Assembly: GCA_002382755.1 (NCBI GenBank)
Contig: DFZT01000069.1
Location: 5,512 to 11,230, forward strand
Reading direction: 5' to 3'
Source: Firmicutes bacterium UBA4049
Lineage (GTDB): Bacteria; Bacillota; Desulfotomaculia; Desulfotomaculales; Nap2-2B
Length of the DNA stretch: 5,719 bases
Shown here: piece by piece, positions 4,035 to 5,719 of the stretch
How positions within the stretch are numbered: the stretch's first letter is position 1
Layout: each line of letters begins with the position of its first letter
Notes under the pieces: model-generated
Databases searched by the model: none
Told to the model about the DNA's origin: nothing
The model's input: the letters and a program-made list of their open reading frames with translations, nothing else
Program-made: the position numbers and the translations under genes

Positions 4035-5570
4035 TTATTCGCTATATTTATTACAGTTCCTTCCGCCAAGAAAATAATTCCTACTTTTTTTATTCTTTTC
4101 AACTATTTTTGCCTCTTCCCACCAAACGTCCAACTGATCCAGGGAGAATTCGGTAATCTCCTTGTTGTTGATCCGGGCTTTTTCCTCAATATAATGGAAA
4201 CGGCTGATAAATCTGTTTACCGTCCCGGAAAGGGCTACCTCCGCATCAACTCCAAGAAGGCGGGAAAGATTTGTCAGAGCAAAAAACAAGTCTCCGATTT
4301 CTGCTTCTACCTCTTCAGGAACATTTTCCGCAATGGCCAAGGTTAGTTCCTTTAATTCCTCTTCAACCTTTTTCATTGCCCCCCGGTAATCAGTCCAGTC
4401 AAAACCGACTTTAGACGCCTTGGCTTGTACACCACCCGCCCGTAAGACGGCCGGGAGGTATTTGGGAACATCGTCTAAAATTGAATACTGAGGGCTAGTC
4501 TTTTTCTCTCTGTTTTTGATTCTTTCCCAGTTTAATTCCACTTCAGCGCTGTCCGCCACTAGAACGTTGCCAAATACATGGGGATGTCTTTCAATCATTT
4601 TTTTAATAATCCCGGCAATTACATCGTTAAGATCGAAAGCGCCTTCTTCCCTGCCAAGTTGGGAATGAAAAACAATTTGCAGTAATAAGTCTCCCAGTTC
4701 CTCACATATTTTATACACATCTTCCTGCTCTATAGCGTCAACAACCTCATATGATTCCTCAAGGACATACTTTCGCAAAGTCTTGTGTGTCTGCTCCCTG
4801 TCCCAGGGGCAGCCGTTCCCGGAACGCAGGATCTCCATTATCTCAACAAGCTGGTCCATCGGGTAGCGGGCCTTTGCGGTTTCCGAACCGGGCGGCAGAT
4901 AAATACTGGTCAGGTGATCTATCCAATCAAGGCGGTCTATCCCGTACAAAGGATGCTCTTCAATCCTTTGAAAATCGGGGACCCCTGCGGCCCTGACAAT
5001 AATAACCTTGTAATCAGGCGGATAGCTTTCCATCAAAAGCAGCTTGATATCCGAGGCAACAAGACGGTTGTACACCTGAAGTATTATGTTTCCTACATTT
5101 GGCTGGGGGAGTTTTCCTTTGAAAGAGGAGCCGTCCAGGATAAGAAGCCCTTTTGACGGGTCAATGCCCAGAGCGGTTATTATGGCGTCAAGAAAGCTCA
5201 TCGCAGGCAGAACGTTAACGTCCAGGTTTAACGAAGCCGCTTCATGAATAATAAGCTCCACTGTTTCTTCCGCAACAAACGGGTTACCCGGCACGGCATA
5301 AATTACAGGCCCCCGGCCGGCTTGCTCAAGCACGCAGGAAGCTATTTGTTTGTATACATCCTGAAAGTTATTTCCAGCTTCGTACAAATTATCAAAAGTC
5401 GCGAATTTAATCCCCTGTTTTTTTAACCACGGCGCTACAGGATGCTCCCCTGTCCGAAGGAGTATCCGCTCGCCCTGCTTCAAAGCCTCCCATACTATCA
5501 GGGGGATTTGCCCGGGGTTTCCCGGCCCCAACCCCACGATTGTTATCCGGGCCTTTTGTTTTTGGGGCAT
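4035..5570 (-). CDS. mazG: bifunctional YabN: tetrapyrrole-methylase-like domain fused to MazG nucleotide pyrophosphohydrolase
   Basis: A 511-residue two-part protein. Residues 7-225 form the tetrapyrrole/corrin methylase-like domain ([16 protein letters not shown] at 9-24, [15 protein letters not shown] at 91-105). Residues 240-490 contain two MazG repeats. The first has [20 protein letters not shown] (254-273) with its ExxE helix and EELGD (290-294), which bind magnesium, and ERHPHVFG (327-334). The second has [11 protein letters not shown] (382-392), KVEEELKEL (401-409) and [11 protein letters not shown] (422-432). MazG hydrolyses NTPs and dNTPs to monophosphates plus pyrophosphate, cleaning the pool. 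The methylase part has no proven substrate. ATG at 5570; GGGAG about 14 bases upstream is a loose site. About 20 residues after WWEEAK ([16 protein letters not shown]) extend past the usual family end. It heads the operon with hup and rqcP. Confidence 0.96.
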   Translation of the reverse strand: MPQKQKARITIVGLGPGNPGQIPLIVWEALKQGERILLRTGEHPVAPWLKKQGIKFATFDNLYEAGNNFQDVYKQIASCVLEQAGRGPVIYAVPGNPFVAEETVELIIHEAASLNLDVNVLPAMSFLDAIITALGIDPSKGLLILDGSSFKGKLPQPNVGNIILQVYNRLVASDIKLLLMESYPPDYKVIIVRAAGVPDFQRIEEHPLYGIDRLDWIDHLTSIYLPPGSETAKARYPMDQLVEIMEILRSGNGCPWDREQTHKTLRKYVLEESYEVVDAIEQEDVYKICEELGDLLLQIVFHSQLGREEGAFDLNDVIAGIIKKMIERHPHVFGNVLVADSAEVELNWERIKNREKKTSPQYSILDDVPKYLPAVLRAGGVQAKASKVGFDWTDYRGAMKKVEEELKELTLAIAENVPEEVEAEIGDLFFALTNLSRLLGVDAEVALSGTVNRFISRFHYIEEKARINNKEITEFSLDQLDVWWEEAKIVEKNKKSRNYFLGGRNCNKYSE

Positions 5571-5648
5571 TATTTCTATTTTCTCTCCCTTTATTTCCAG
5601 AGATGGTTTTTTTGTAATATCCCTTCTTCAACATACAAATTGACTGAT

Positions 5649-5680
5649 GGTAAGTAATTATTTGGTAAGTAGTTATTTGG
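5649..5680. repeat. 15-bp tandem direct repeat upstream of mazG
   Basis: GGTAAGTAATTATTT (5649-5663) is followed directly by GGTAAGTAGTTATTT (5664-5678), with one mismatch, and then GG. It lies about 80 bases before the mazG start and could be a binding site or simple slippage. The rest of 5571-5719 shows no gene and no strong promoter. Confidence 0.85.
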
Positions 5681-5705
5681 TCGCTTAAAATAATATGAAC
5701 AAATT

Positions 5706-5719
5706 CGCCCTGTCGGGCG
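5706..5719. other. GC-rich hairpin at window edge
   Basis: CGCCC and GGGCG form a perfect five-base stem with a four-base loop, ending exactly at the window edge. It may be the terminator of a neighbouring gene, but the flank needed to judge this is missing. Confidence 0.4.

Noticed and set aside
3985..4070. Separate SigA or SigE promoter for HU at the end of mazG
   Set aside because: Only partial matches (TTGGCG/TATAGC; CATACC), overlapping coding sequence. Operon transcription from mazG is simpler.
4711..4719. Second DnaA-box-like sequence TTATACACA
   Set aside because: It lies inside mazG codons for a conserved stretch (VYKICEEL), so coding constraint explains it.

Overview
The window is a conserved Firmicutes chromosomal cluster. 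All recognisable genes lie on the minus strand, so transcription runs from high to low coordinates. In transcription order they are mazG/yabN, hup (HU), rqcP/yabO, a SpoIID/LytB-domain lipoprotein, yabP, yabQ, a small HTH protein, divIC and yabR (S1). In Bacillus subtilis the corresponding order is yabN-yabO-yabP-yabQ-divIC-yabR. The three additions here (HU, the SpoIID-like lipoprotein and the HTH protein), the presence of sporulation genes and the sequence style suggest a spore-forming clostridial relative, most plausibly of the Peptococcaceae (Pelotomaculum/Desulfotomaculum type). The genus is inference.

Region by region: 5571-5719 is non-coding and holds a 15-bp tandem repeat and a GC hairpin at the window edge. 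At 3403-5570, mazG, hup and rqcP form a tight operon covering NTP clean-up, nucleoid protein and ribosome quality control; it is followed by up to three hairpins, two of them terminator-like. At 2887-3402 there is about 0.5 kb without a conventional gene. It holds an extended -10 SigA-type promoter and, directly downstream, two exactly tandem 111-bp units. Each unit carries a strong Shine-Dalgarno and a seven-codon ORF (MRDGVLV / MRDGVFV), followed by a conserved hairpin block. A terminator-like hairpin then precedes the SpoIID-like gene. This looks like an undescribed leader or regulatory RNA and is the most interesting part of the window.

At 1157-2871 lies the sporulation block. The SpoIID-like gene starts at TTG and ends at a clear intrinsic terminator. 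A near-perfect SigE promoter then drives yabP-yabQ. At 479-1095, after a short intergenic region with an exact DnaA box beside nested palindromes, an HTH gene and divIC overlap by 4 bases (TTGA). At 1-478, yabR has its own promoter with exact SigA -35 and -10 hexamers, and its coding region runs to the window edge.

Together the genes link spore coat and cortex assembly (yabP, yabQ, SpoIID-like), cell division (divIC) and translation/RNA housekeeping (rqcP, yabR). Three genes start with TTG and one with GTG.
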